Positions 33,541-46,280 of a DNA stretch of 64,000 bases are shown piece by piece. Location: positions 14,710,922-14,774,921 of the forward strand of contig CM030711.1 in the NCBI GenBank assembly GCA_017979445.1, read 5' to 3'. Position 1 is the first letter of the stretch, and each line of letters opens with the position of its first letter. The stretch comes from Akebia trifoliata. Taxonomy: Eukaryota; Streptophyta; Magnoliopsida; Ranunculales; Lardizabalaceae. The position numbers were made by a program, and so were the translations under genes. A model generated the notes under the pieces. That model worked only from the letters and a program-made list of their open reading frames with translations, made no database searches and was not told the origin of the DNA.

Positions 33541-35000
33541 AAATTTAAGGATTTTAGAGATGGAAGAAAACAAAAATAAAAGGAAAGTGATACAAAATAG
33601 AAATTAACAAACAATTAAAATAAATCCTACCACTATTGACATAACAACCAATCTTCTTGTATCTAAATGAAACAAACTGTCATACTGTTGATAATAAAAA
33701 AAACCACAAGAAAATATAACATAAATTTAAATTCTTTTTTTTTTTTAACAAACAATTTAAAAGACACTGTCCTCTCTTTTGGACTTCTAACAAACAACTT
33801 GAGTGCATCAAATAAGATAACAAGGTTTCTTATGAAGTTTTGTTTAACTATTACAATAGATTTTTCGAAGAATATAAAAAGAAGAATAATTACCTTTTTT
33901 TAAATGAAATTGAGTTAGCAACTCCTTTCTTAAAAACCCTTAATTTTTCTACCCAAAGTTCCATAGCTATGAATACTTGAGAAATTCTCTATTTGAAGAA
34001 GATTGGTTGTTAGTGGAAAAATAAAAATACCAAGGTTTCTATCGTTTTCTTATTTCCCAAAATCATAACTTTCTTGAGTTTCGAGAAGGGAAAAAACATA
34101 ACAATAAAAGAGTTTTGGTTATAGGTTGACCAACTCAAAACCCCAACATTTTTTTTTAATAAATTTAAAACACTTTCTTAAAAGCTCTTGATTTTTCTAC
34201 GCAAACTCTCATCGCTATCGAATTATAAAAAAATCTTTATTTGAAGAAGACTGGTTTTGAGGAAAAATATATAACAAGGTTTTGAGTTGAAGAACCCAAA
34301 ATTCTATATTTTTTGCTTCCAATAAAATCCTATCTTTCTTGAGATTTGAGAAAGAAAATAAAAACAAAACAGAAATAAAAATGTTTGAATCCAGTGAGAA
34401 AGAGAAGTGGGTGAGAGGTTTATGGCAAGAACATATCATTGTACATACCATGTTTCAGATGTTTGATTTACAATAATTGACACAAATTCTTAAAATAACC
34501 CAAACCAGAAATAATACTTTTAATGATGATGAGATTTAATTGTATGAACTATACTCTAAAGTAAAGAAAAAAAGAGATGATTTAGGCATTTAGCCAAACA
34601 TCTACTATTGAAATTTAATCACAACATAAGTAGGACAAATAAAATTTATAAGCATCTAAATATTCAATTCCAGTTTAATTGAACAAATTTAATTCAAATA
34701 AGGTGAATAAGATCCTTGAACAAATTATAATGATGCAATAATATCACTCATTCTTGTCAAATAGGTTTGAAGGTAAACTGCATCCTTTTAAAGTGAATTA
34801 CAGATCCAGAAGACAATTATGAAAATAGTAAACCTAATTCATTCATAAAGACAGGATTGTTGGTGATAACTAACAACACAAGAAGTTTGTCATTATCGTG
34901 TCCTTTTTAGAATGAAATAGAAATTTGTCATTATCATCTCCTTTTTATTATAGGACATAAGATAGAATCCAAAGGTCCAAACTCTTACAAAATTAATTAT
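33536..35000. repeat. Intergenic sequence with a diverged tandem duplication of about 240 bp
   Basis: Blocks at about 33,915-34,100 and 34,160-34,345 share, in order, TTCTTAAAA, TTTTTCTAC, TTTATTTGAAGAAGA-like and TTTCTTGAG segments. No gene is recognised. The rest is AT-rich without visible structure. Confidence 0.45.
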
Positions 35001-36322
35001 GAGAGTTTATATTGGCACCCCAACTTTTACCTATCCTCAACCATTGATTTTTTTTTTTTAGGACAAATTACCATTTTGTGTGATGAATTTGACGAAATTC
35101 TGAGTTCGGTACAATCTTCATTATTATTCCAAAAACATGTTTTCAAGCCAGTTCACTTGTAGGTATTCTAATTTAAAGTGACGATCTCAGTAATAATTAA
35201 CAGTGATTTCATAGTTAAAAACTAAGGATATTTGTCTTTAAATTTACCAGTTACATCATCATTTTTTTTTTATCAACGAGATTGTTACTTTAAAATCAAT
35301 GAGAGTTGTTTTGTAAATTTACAAACGAGGTGATCATTTTTTTATCAACGAGGTCATTACTTTAAAGTAGAATACCTACTAACGAACTTACTCAAAAATA
35401 TGTTTTGAGAATTAAAATGAACAAGGTATCAGAATCAGAATTTTTGGAAAAGTTGTGCATGTTTAGAAGGAAATATATATATATATTTTTTTCTTTTTAT
35501 GTTTTGGAAGGAAATTGAATCCAAATTCTTAGAAAATTAAATACAATCTAAAATTAATTATGAGAGCTGCTATTGTCACTCCAACCTTTTTTACTTAGTA
35601 CACACCAATTAAAATTTAAAAATAGGAAAACTTAGAGTTATTTGTGCTGAATATGATGAAATTTTGAAGTTTGGTACACTATTCCTTTTAATTCCCAAAA
35701 CATGTTTTTGGGCAAGTTCGTGGTCTCATGGATAAAAAAGTGACAAACTTGTTAATAATTACAAGCGATCTTGTCTTGAAAAAAAAAGACATTTGTACTT
35801 AAATTTACTGACGAGATCGTCACTTTTTTAACCCTGAGATCATCACTTTAAAATCAAGGATATTTTTCTTCAAATTTATCAGCAAGATCATCACTTTAAA
35901 ATCAAGGATATTTGTTCTTTAAATTTATCAGCAAGATCATCAATTTAAATTAGAATACCTACCAGCAAACTCATTTCAAAATATATTTTGAGAATTAAAA
36001 TGAATGGTGTACTGGAATCAGAAGATTTGCAAAATTTGATCACGTTTTAGGAAAAATCTCTAAAAAAAACCAAGTCAATGGTTGTGTATAAGCAAAAGTT
36101 GGGGAGCCAATAGACTCTCTCTCTCTTTTGAGATTTCTTTGTTTAGATTTAGGATTTTATATGGGCCTAGTCCTATTTGTTGAAGTTGTTCCATGTGTCC
36201 TAAGGCTTTAACCAAACTTTTGTAATGTTTGAAGGGTGTGTTTTAATCTATAATTATGTGAGAAATAATTAAAGAAATCGGAGTGTAATAAGTAAAAGTT
36301 GGGATGCTGATAGCAGCTCTCT
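35001..36322. mobile_element. Interleaved terminal-inverted-repeat elements
   Basis: Two forward termini (35,001 GAGAGTTTATATTGGCACCC and 35,562 GAGAGCTGCTATTGTCACTC) are followed by two reverse-complement termini (ending about 36,120 and 36,322). The first forward end pairs best with the first reverse end (both also carry CAACCATTGA), and the second with the second. The two elements therefore overlap rather than nest. Inside is a 48-bp direct repeat (about 35,838, 35,886 and 35,935, ATCATCACTTTAAAATCAAG). Confidence 0.6.
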
Positions 36323-38524
36323 TAAGTCTTTTTGTCATTTTCTTATTCTGTTTATGGAAGATTCACTTTTACAATCCAACATGCCAAAAATGACAAATTC
36401 TAGAATCGGATCATGGATGAGAATGAATATTTAGAACGATAGCGATTTTCTGGAGATTTGTGCTTTCTAAAATCTGTCGATTTTGATGCACCGTGGTGTT
36501 GGACCATTATTGTTGAATCCGAAAGTACCAAATCAGGTAGTGTTAGTTAAACCTTTTGTTCTGGATGGGATAAAACCTTTCTTTTTTCTCTCTTTTTGCG
36601 ATAGAAAAAGTGGATTCCCACTAGTTGTTGGCTTGTTTCTTCTGGTGGGGGTATAAGAGTAGTGATATGGTGCGCGTTTGTGCGTTAGAGACAGATGCCT
36701 CATCTCAATTGCAACTATCGATCGATGATGAAGATTGATCTAAGAGCAACTCCAACCGTCCTTTGAAACTTCCAAGTATAGATGCATTGGCAATTGAGCC
36801 AAACTCCAACAGTCCTTTATTTTGAGGGGTCGGGTTTACCCAAACTCAAGCCAAGTTCAATCGTATTGATTGGTGAGCATGGGCCGAGTTATATAGAATA
36901 TGAGTTTGAGCTTTGAGATTATAATTTGAGAGAAAGCTTGTAATGTTAAGAGAGTGTTAAATTTTAATTAGAGGGGGGGAACAAATAATTTAAGAAATTG
37001 GGGTGCAAGAAGTTAAAGTTGGAGTGCCAGTGCAAGAAGTTAAAGTTGGAGTGCTAATAACAATTCTCTTTTTTTTTTTTCTTTCTTGGAATTAGAGTAT
37101 AATAAGTAAATGTTGGAGTGGCAACAACAACTCTTTTTATTTTAATTTTTTTAACGTGTTTGAATAGTGTTTTAGAATAATGAAAAGTGATTTGAAGTGA
37201 ACCCATTAGAGTAGAAAAGTGGCTTGGAGCCTTATTTTAAAGAAAATGCCAATTTGAAGATAACTTTTGAAGCTCCAAGCGTCTATATTGTGAGTTGATT
37301 ATCTTTACTGCTATAATGAGAGAAGACGAAATAGAAATGGTTCAACATCAAATAATTCGAGTCATCATAAATGCCCCCACTTTTATATTTAAATTTAGAG
37401 TAGGGACCGAGCCTGGTGTCCCATTCCTACCGAAGATCAAGTGGCACCTCATTTTATGCAAAGTGGAATTTTTGAAGACCCACTGACTGTATGGACAGTT
37501 GGTCCCTCCCTTGATGAACCTACGCATAAAAAAATCATAGTGTTTGATAACATGTATCCACTAGATCTAATCTCTTGAAAAAGAATTCAATCCAACAATT
37601 AAAATCATTCTTAAGACAATGTTGTAAATAATGGATGCATATCATCAACTTTCATACTGTTTGAGTGGGTAGGACTTTGGAGGAATTATTTTTGAGCTAT
37701 AAAACTTCAATACCATCAGCACTAAGTACCCAAAATTGAAAATTTTCATTAAGAAGTCTTGGGGGTCCATTTGGGGTCTTTACGTGGATTCTCCGCCGAA
37801 CCATTTTTGACAAACCAAATGAGGTACGAAAATGGACCTATGGAGATAAGTCCAACTTTTTTTTTTTTTTTTTTTTCATTTTTTATGTGGTGAGATGACC
37901 TCTCACAAAAAATAATTTTGTTTTAATGATTGTTTGGGGAGACAATTGAGCTGATGATGTGTGCATAAGCACCTTTCCATTGTTTTCATTTGGCTTGCTT
38001 TGTGAAAAAATAAAAATGGATAATTGTCTATAAAGAAGACTAAAATGTAGATTTAAGATACACACCTACTACGAATTTAAAAACAACCAACTTTTGTTCT
38101 AGTAATAATATGATATTTTTGAATACTTGATTAAGTGGCATTTTTTTTATATAAAAGACTTATGGGACATATTCTTTTCATAATTTAATGTTTTTGAAGA
38201 ACAAACATTCTTGACGAACTGGACTCTATTGTATCATGTAGGCAGATTCATCAAAAAATTTATGTTACTTTTATTTCAAGTGGAGTGAACAATTACTGCC
38301 ATAGTACATCATGTGCCGGCGAGCAATTTTCAAATTCTTCCAGACGCCTACATTATTAAAAGGGTGATTCAGAGGGGGGGAAAAAAGAAGAAGCTATTTT
38401 CTTTCTTTTCTTATTCTTCCGTAGAACATTACATTGAATTAAACTTCCAGACCAAAAAGAAGGTTAACATGAAGAACACACAAAAATCTTACTCGAAAAA
38501 ATATGAGAACAATAGAGAAAATTA
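36323..38524. other. Intergenic sequence downstream of the ABCB gene, with more terminal-repeat fragments
   Basis: Reverse-oriented copies of the same terminus (AAAGTTGGAGTGC followed by CAACTCT-like ends) occur near 37,010, 37,050 and 37,110. No gene is recognised. A T run lies at 37,859-37,876. The minus-strand AATAAA at 38,270-38,275, 250 bp past the ABCB stop, could serve as its poly(A) signal, but this is only a candidate. Confidence 0.4.
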
Positions 38525-41500
38525 CTAGGACGAAGCACTCATGTGAAGTGCTACAAGGGAAGCATAAACTCCATCCTTGATATTTAGTAGAGTGTCATGC
38601 TTTCCTTTCTCGGCAATAACCCCATTTTTAACCACTGCGATTAAATCTGCATTCTTAATCGTAGATAAACGATGAGCCACCACAATTGTGGTTCGGTTCA
38701 CCATCACTCTGTCTAAAGCATCTTGAACCACACGTTCGGATTCCGCATCAAGTGCACTAGTCGCCTCATCTAACAATAATATCTTTGGTCCTTTCACCAT
38801 GGCACGTGCTATTGCCACTCGTTGCTTCTGTCCACCTGATAATTGGATTCCTCGCTCTCCAACTATTGTATCATAACCCTGCATTGGTTTTTTTTATCCA
38901 ATTTTTAGAAGATAGATTAACAAATTAACACTATAACATTTTTAATAGTACTATGTACTAAAAGGTAAAAATGATTTAAATTTGGCATGGACGTGTGTTC
39001 TAACCTGTTGTAACCCACTAATGAACTTGTGTGCATTTGCTAGCTCTGATGCAGCTATGATCTCTGCTTCTGTTGCTTGTCCTTCCTTTCCATATGCAAT
39101 GTTGGCACGGATTGTATCATTAAACAACACGGGTTCTTGGCTCACCAGACCCATTTGTAGCCTCAACCACCTCAACTGAAGCTTCTGAATTTCGATGCCA
39201 TCTAGTGTAATGTGACCTGAATCAGGGTCGTAAAATCTCTGCAACAATGAGATCACTGTTGACTTGCCGCTCCCACTCTCTCCAACAAGAGCAACCGTCT
39301 AATAGATGGGATCCAAACCATAAGATTTTGCAAGCATTAAAAAAAAAAAAAAAAAAAACCGTTTTTTGTGTGTTGGAGAGAATAGAATAGGTTATCAAGA
39401 GTTACCTTGCCGGAATGAATAGACAAGCATAAGTCCCAGAATATCTGAATGTCTGGCCTTGTCGGGTACTTAAAACTGACATGTCGAAGCTCAATTTCCC
39501 CTTCAACATTGTGTAACGTTGTTCCAGAGTCATCACTTGGGTCTATCTTTGACTTCCGGTCGAGAATCCCAAATATTGAAGAAGTTGAAGCCTTGGCTTT
39601 ACTGGAATCTGGTGCAAAGGAGCTTGATTGAGATATTCCAATTGCTGCCATGGTTAGAGCAAAGAAAACCTGTTAAGCAGCAAAGAAAAAACATATTAAT
39701 GACAATAGAATCAGGAACCAACTTACATGTCAAACGACTATAGATTCAGAAATATTCGTGAAGGAATACATACACGCAAAACCTTGGAAAATGTTGTTTT
39801 GCCGTCGTCAACAAGTCGAGCTCCAGCATAGAAACTGGTAGCATAGACACAAAAAAGCAAGAAAAAAGAGAGCCCGAAACCAACCCCACTAATCAATCCC
39901 TGCCTTATACCTGTCTTTATTGGGCCTTCACACTTCTTTATGTACAATTGCATCACCTTATCTTCAGCACAGAAGGAAGCAATTGTCCTTATACTCCCTA
40001 CCGCGTCGTTCGCGATTTGACTTGCTTCCTCATACATCATCTGCAACCATTTGAACGTTAACCTTGATCACAATCTAATAAAATATAGATTATTTGAACA
40101 CCACTGAAATTTATGTTGGTGTATAGCCCTAACTTCACTTATTTTTTGGGTGTATCTTGAGTGTTCCCCCCAATCCTGGACCCTAAAGGGGGCCAGGATT
40201 TGCTTTGTTTGGGCATCCATACAACTTCGGGGGCATTTTCATCTTTAGAAAGTGCATGTTTCGCCCTAGGACACCATATCTATTTCAAGTTCAGAAACCC
40301 TAAATTTGTATTGTATTTTCGCAATTGTCATCAATAAAGAACTATTATCGCAACCTGTGGATGTAGTTAACATTGCCGAACCACATAAATCTCTGGAGTT
40401 TTGTTTTCTCTGCTTTGAATCTTCGTAGTTTATCAATCTTGATCAATCTAATGGCATTTTTGCACAATACTTTATATATGGGTTATCATCAGATATTACT
40501 ACGGAGAGCTTATACGAACAAAACTGAAAATACATAAAATAGATATTGGTTCATAGGAAGATATAAACTTTCGAGAATAATTTTTTCAATAAGAGAAATT
40601 TTTGGTGTTCTGGGTTTTAGAGCAAACCTTTGCATCTGCACTGAAACCTTTCATGAACTTAACTTGAACATATCCATTAAGTCCAATCATGGGCAGCAAA
40701 ACAAGGACGATGAGAGCCAATTGCCAGTTTGCTGCAAATGCAATAACCAAACCAGCTACTGCTGTTGCCGTGTTCTGAACAAGCAAAGCAAGTGCATCAC
40801 CAACCAGAGCACGCACAGTTGCCGCATCTGCAGAGAGCCTCGCACTGATTGCACCACTAGAGTGTTCGGGCTCATCAAACCAACTGACCTCCATGTGAAC
40901 CACCTTTGTGAAGCACATCAACCGGACCCGTTTTATTAATGCACAACCAGCCACAGAAAAGAAATACGTTGTCGCCGGGGATGCCACGAATGTTGCCACA
41001 CCAAGGATGACAAACATCAATGCCCAAAACCTTGAATCCTTCCGAAGTTGACTTGGTGGCTCATAGAATGTTTTAATCATACCCGAAAGAAGTATACCGT
41101 ATACCGGAAATATGACTCCATTAATTATGGCAGATACAAGACCAAGTAATATAACGGGGATCTCTGGTTTGTTGAGATAGGCAAGGCGGTAAAGTGGAAC
41201 TTCCGCTGCCCTTTCTGTTGGTGGTGGGGTTGTAGTGTCCAGTTCTGTTGCTGAAGTTTCGAGGATGTTAAGTCCTGTAGGTACACCGAATGACTGTGAG
41301 AACGAGTGGCAGCTACTATTTCCGACTCCAGATGATCCCCGACTTACGGATCGAATGAAGGACATCCGTTGGCTTGAGTTCCTGCCCAACTCCACCAAAA
41401 CATCTGGTCTATCTTCATTATTTATGGTTTGGTCTGAGTTTCGGTTTATTTCTTGTAAGCGTATAAGCTGGCAGTATGCTCCATCAGGATCCTCGAGGAG

Positions 41501-44500
41501 CTCTGAGTGTGAACCTGATCAATTGACACCAAAAAAAAAAATAATAATTGGTAGGCCGTTTCATCATCATCGAAGCTTTATGCCAAAGTTTTTTGGGTTA
41601 GCTGAAGCTACGCCATTACAATCCCCAAAAGGACCAAAGTAACCATAGGATAGAGATGCACCTACAACCAATGTTTAAAATGTCGAATCAATTGAATGTT
41701 TTGGTTAATGAAAAATCAATATGGTATCGACCAATACATTCTGGTATACCCAATGCATTTCCGAAACAATAAACGTTTCTGGATCAATTTTTCGTATCGG
41801 TCTCAGCCTATACATTCTGATATTTTAAACCATGCATCAGTGGTTGAAATAGCATGTATAAAATTGTGTAAGATTTTATACCTTTTTCAACAATCTTCCC
41901 TTGATGAATGACGGCAATCATATCAGCGTTCCTAACTGTACTCAAACGATGAGCGACAACGACTGTAGTTCTATTGACCATGACCCTGTCTAATGCCTCT
42001 TGCACAATTCGCTCGGATTCTGCATCAAGTGCACTTGTAGCTTCATCTAGAAGTAAAATTCTTGGGTCTTTCAGAATTGCTCTAGCTATGGCTATTCTCT
42101 GCTTCTGCCCTCCTGATAGTTGAGTACCATGTTCACCAACCAAGGTATCTAGTCCCTAAATAAACAATAGATAGCCTTGAAAAACTCAATTGAATCACCG
42201 TGAAAAAAAATTAAAGTGTAAAGAGCAATTTAAACTTGTAACCAAACGATCGAAAAAATAAATAAAACCTGTGGTAGTTTATCTATGAATTTGGCAGCAT
42301 TGGCAAGCTCAGCCGCAGCTTTGATTTCTTCAAGAGTTGCACCATCCTTCCCATACGCAATGTTGTCTTTAATGCTAGAAGCGAATAGCACGGGTTCTTG
42401 GCTGACAAGCCCAATTTTGGCTCTGATCCATTTCAACTGAAACTCCTTGAGATTTATACCATCTATAAGAACTTCACCAGGTTTTGGGTCATAAAATCTC
42501 TCTATCAAACTGATTACAGTTGACTTTCCGCTTCCACTTTGTCCAACCAATGCTGCAGTTGTGCCACTCGCTATGTAGAGAGAGAACCCATTGAATATTT
42601 GTTCATCTGGTCTAGCCGGGTAACTGAAGTAAACATCTCTTAACTCGATATCTCCACGAATATCATCCAATATACGCCCATTGCTGTCATAAGCATCTAT
42701 TTCTGGTTTCCTATTTATTGTTTCAAACATCTTTAATGCTGCAGCTTGTCCAGCGGCAAATGCACCCAGACACGGTGACGCCTGTCCTAGTGACCTGAAA
42801 CATCAAATATTACTCAGCAATCATACTATAATATCTGTACGCAAAGAAAAGTTAAAGTTATCTCCAAACTTAAGGAACTTATTGTGACTTACAAGGAGCC
42901 AGTCAACACAGCAACAATGACGTTAATGACATCACCCCCGGTGTAATTTCTGTCAATTATCATCTTTGCACCAAACCATACAGCCAAAGCATAACTACAA
43001 AATATGATGAACATAACTGCACCAAGACCCAATCCAGAAGCCAGGCCTTCTTGAACACCAGACTTGTAGGCACTAATTAGAGATGTTTCGTATTTACTAA
43101 TGGCTTCTTTCTCCCCTGTAAATGACGCAACCTGTACAGTAACCATGTTAGTTATACTTCCATAAAAAGGTAAAACTAAAAAAAAAGGCTCTTTATAGCT
43201 ACGTACTGTTCTAATTGAGCCAATTGTTTGTTCCACAACAATCCCTGCTTGTGAGTAGGCAGCTTGTCCACGAGTTGCCATCTTTGATATAATAAGGGTC
43301 ATGACTGCACCAGAGATCACAAGAGGAGGAATAGAAGACAACATGACAAGAGTGAGAAGCCATCCTTTGATGAATGCTATTACAAAACCTCCTAAGAAGG
43401 TTGCAATCAATTGTATACACTTTCCAACCTACAAAATATACGATGATCGTTAGTTCTAAGCTTCCAAGCTTGGGATGAGATGATGTTTTCAGTTTAGACA
43501 AGGTCGACTTAATACCTTCTCACCCATGGCATCCTGAATAAGAACAGTATCACCAGACATTCTCCCGACAACTTCGCCCGTGTTTGTTTCTTTATCAAAG
43601 AAACTGATATCCTGCCTCAATATAGTTTTCAAGTATAAGTTCCTTATTCGTGCAGCTTGTCTCTCTCCTGTGATCATCCAACAAGCCACCTCTGAAAAAT
43701 AACAAACATGTGTTTCTTCGGTGTCCACTAGTTCGAAACTTCAATTTTTTTTTTTAATATTTTTTTTTGTTCTATATTTGGTGAGAATGTTGGATTCTTG
43801 TACAAGTATAGAATTGGATGTACTTACGAAAGAAAGATGCAACGCCAGAGGCGACAGCCAAATAAACAAATTTCAATACTACCTGAAATCATAAAATCAA
43901 AATTAATCAAGTGCTTTAGCTGGTATTTCTCGGCTAACAATTGAAAGAACAGGGGTTTTGCTAGAATACATTATTGAATCACAGAATAACTAACCGATAG
44001 CAAGTTTTTAGAGTAGAAATACTACAGAGAAAGAAATCGGGACCCTACTCTGCATTCAAAATGGTGCTACAAATAATACAGAAAAGTTTCATACTTGACA
44101 TGGCTTTCACATCTTGCATATGAAATTAAGCTTAAAATCAAGCAATCTAGTAGTGTCCTTAGTATATACCTTGGAAACCACACGAAGAGTATCTTTGGTG
44201 CCTGCAGTTTGCCCAAAAGAATCGATCAGATCTCCAATGAGAAGGGTCATAACGGGCATGGACATCCCATTTGCAATAGCCGCAATTGTGCCGACAGCCA
44301 TCAAGATGAAATCTTTGGAGTCCGCAAAGGAGAATAGCTTGTAGTATGGAACAGTGCGAACAGTCTCCTGTCCTCCCTTGTTCTTCTCATGATCTTGTTG
44401 TTGGTCATCTGTCTGTCCTGAACTTCCATCTGTCTCAATTACAGGTGATCGGCTTGATGATGCGGTGGTTTGGTGTCCATTTATATCAACATTCAAACCA

Positions 44501-44514
44501 TTCTCCTCGGCCAT
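38525..44514 (-). CDS. ABCB: ABC transporter B family member (P-glycoprotein; ABCB4/11/21-like)
   Basis: A full-size ABCB exporter of the plasma membrane, in the plant clade whose members move auxin and some alkaloids. Twelve exons by AG/GT rules: 44,514-44,170; 43,882-43,828; 43,691-43,516; 43,428-43,207; 43,131-42,893; 42,794-42,269; 42,155-41,882; 41,514-40,628; 40,040-39,783; 39,669-39,406; 39,298-39,005; 38,878-38,525. They total 3,894 nt, 1,297 residues, with no stop or frameshift, a normal family length. Order: membrane domain 1 (about 60-345), nucleotide-binding domain 1 (Walker [10 protein letters not shown] 430-438, LSGGQ 534, Walker B LLLDEA, H-loop His 590), Ser-rich linker (about 614-720), membrane domain 2 (about 730-1010), nucleotide-binding domain 2 (GESGSGKST 1088-1096, LSGGQ 1193, His 1249). 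The start MAEENGLN gives the usual acidic N-terminus. The substrate cannot be read from sequence. Confidence 0.95.
40041..40627. mobile_element. LTR-like insertion in ABCB intron 8
   Basis: The 587-bp intron between exons 8 and 9 is the longest after intron 1-2 sequence and contains, from TGTTGGTGTATAGCCC (40,114) to about 40,490, material typical of a Copia LTR: ATTGTATTTTCGCAATTGTC, CAATAAAGAACTATTATCG and TGCCGAACCAC in plus orientation. I could not find a perfect target duplication, so the exact ends are uncertain. It is spliced out if the gene is expressed. Confidence 0.5.
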
Positions 44515-45530
44515 GTTGTGAACCTCAAGATGTGTTATCCTATTGTCTTCTACAAAAGTTGAACCCTGTTGAGCTTAAACCATAACTGCAAGACAATATA
44601 AATATGTTAGAAATCAGTGTTCTATAAGTGAAGCCAAATAGGCAAATCGATGGGCAACGATAAAGATAATCGAAGATTTGATGGTTTGAATATTAATCTG
44701 TGTGAGAATCAGGAGTTTTAATCTATCTGCAACTCAAAAATTAAATTTAGGAAATTGACCAAAACAACAAAATGAAAAAGTAAGATTGATGAATTTTACT
44801 ATTACCAATCCATCATAAACCAACCCCATAAGAGTTTTCGCAACAAAATCATTCAAAACAGATATGAAGAAAATCCAAAAAATACAATCAAGATTTGAAA
44901 GAATCCCAACAACTACACAAACAAAATAAAATCCATCTTAACCACCCACAACACAAAGAGAGAGAGAGGGAGAGAGAGAGACCCACCGTTTGGTTTCAAC
45001 TTAGAAAAGGTCATTCTCTCTTCAAAATGACAATGGAGAACATTATTAAAGAACATAAAAAAGTATGTAAGCAAAACCCATGGTTTCAACTGAAAACTTG
45101 AAACTAGTACTAGACCAACAATCTGATAACTCCAGAAGAATTGGTCAATCTCTCTTCAATTCACCGTACACATATAAAACTATAAGAAAAACCTTTAATC
45201 CCTTAACCCATTTAAGATCAAAATATCATCAACCAAGATTAAAAGAAGAGAGGATTGAACCAATGGTCTGTCTTCAACTCAAAACACAATTACAACAAAC
45301 AAAGGTGGTTATTGCACCTTCATAAGACAAGAGTGCCGGCTAAGATTACAAAATCCAAAAAAAAACAGAATATGGATGCCACCATCAAAACTCACTCTGC
45401 AACTTTTAAAAACCATCATTCAAGGTTCAAGAACAAAGATGCTCAAAGCCCAAAACAATACATAAACATCAAAAACTCACCAAAATTTCGAAAGGGTACT
45501 TATATTTCAAAATTGTGAAAATTGTAAACT
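44515..45530 (-). promoter_or_regulatory. ABCB upstream region: CT-rich leader, possible leader intron, possible TATA box
   Basis: Upstream of the start codon the minus strand has a splice-acceptor-like TTGTCTTGCAG (about 44,585-44,595), a (CT)n run at 44,957-44,981 of the kind common in plant 5' leaders, and a TATA-like GCTATAAAG at about 45,523. These would fit a leader containing an intron, but no donor site or transcription start can be fixed by eye. Plus-strand ORFs at 44,895-45,518 are not supported. Confidence 0.3.
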
Positions 45531-45915
45531 TTATAGCTTTCAGTATGGATTGAAGTCAAAGGAAACTAGCTTGATCGAGCATCTGACATAGGTTCTTGTC
45601 TTATCTTAACTAGCAAGATTACTTGGTGAGCAAAGAATCATCGACCGAAATGTGTTTCAGTTAAGATCTCAAACCAAATTTAATATGTGATATTTTCTCT
45701 CTGTAATTTAATAATTCTTTCTCTTGGCATGAGAGCTTTAAAAAAATTTAAATTCTCATTTTAGAGGCATCCATTGTACGGCACATATGCTCTGTACTTC
45801 TTTCAATCACGAAAATCCCCGGCCCCCCTTTTTTTTCTTTAAAAGTGATCTATGAAATGACAAAAATAACCTTGTGATCTCATTACGTGCATTAAGTTGA
45901 TTATTTAAAAGTATA

Positions 45916-46280
45916 GGGAGGTATTCTTTTGATAAAATCCTAGACAACATTCTAATAAAGTATTTTATCTTATATGGGTTAAAATTTTTAGAATTGACTG
46001 ATTTTTTTGTGAGGATAATCTCTATGATGAGAAAATCATCCTTGTAAAAAATTAGCAAATTCTGAAATTTCTAACCCTAGTTTATAAGATGAAGAATCGT
46101 GAACCGTAAGTTTGTAACCACTTTTCATGGGGTTAGAAATTTCAGAATTGGTTGATTTTTTGTGAGGATGATCTACTGACTATAGAGATCATCCTCACAA
46201 AAATTCATTCCATTTCAAACCATATAAGACAAAAATTTGTCTAGAATATTATCTAGGATTTTGTCAAAAGAATGCTACCC
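45916..46280. mobile_element. Foldback element D
   Basis: A 365-bp element upstream of the ABCB gene. Outer inverted repeats GGGAGGTATTCTTTTGATAA (left) and GGGTAGCATTCTTTTGACAA (opposite strand, right) are unlike those of A-C, but the inner hairpins with TTTTTGTGAGGATGATCT are the same. A (TA)n/(TG)n run follows. Confidence 0.8.

Noticed and set aside
38982..41642. Plus-strand ORFs opposite the ABCB gene
   Set aside because: They are antisense shadows of confirmed exons.
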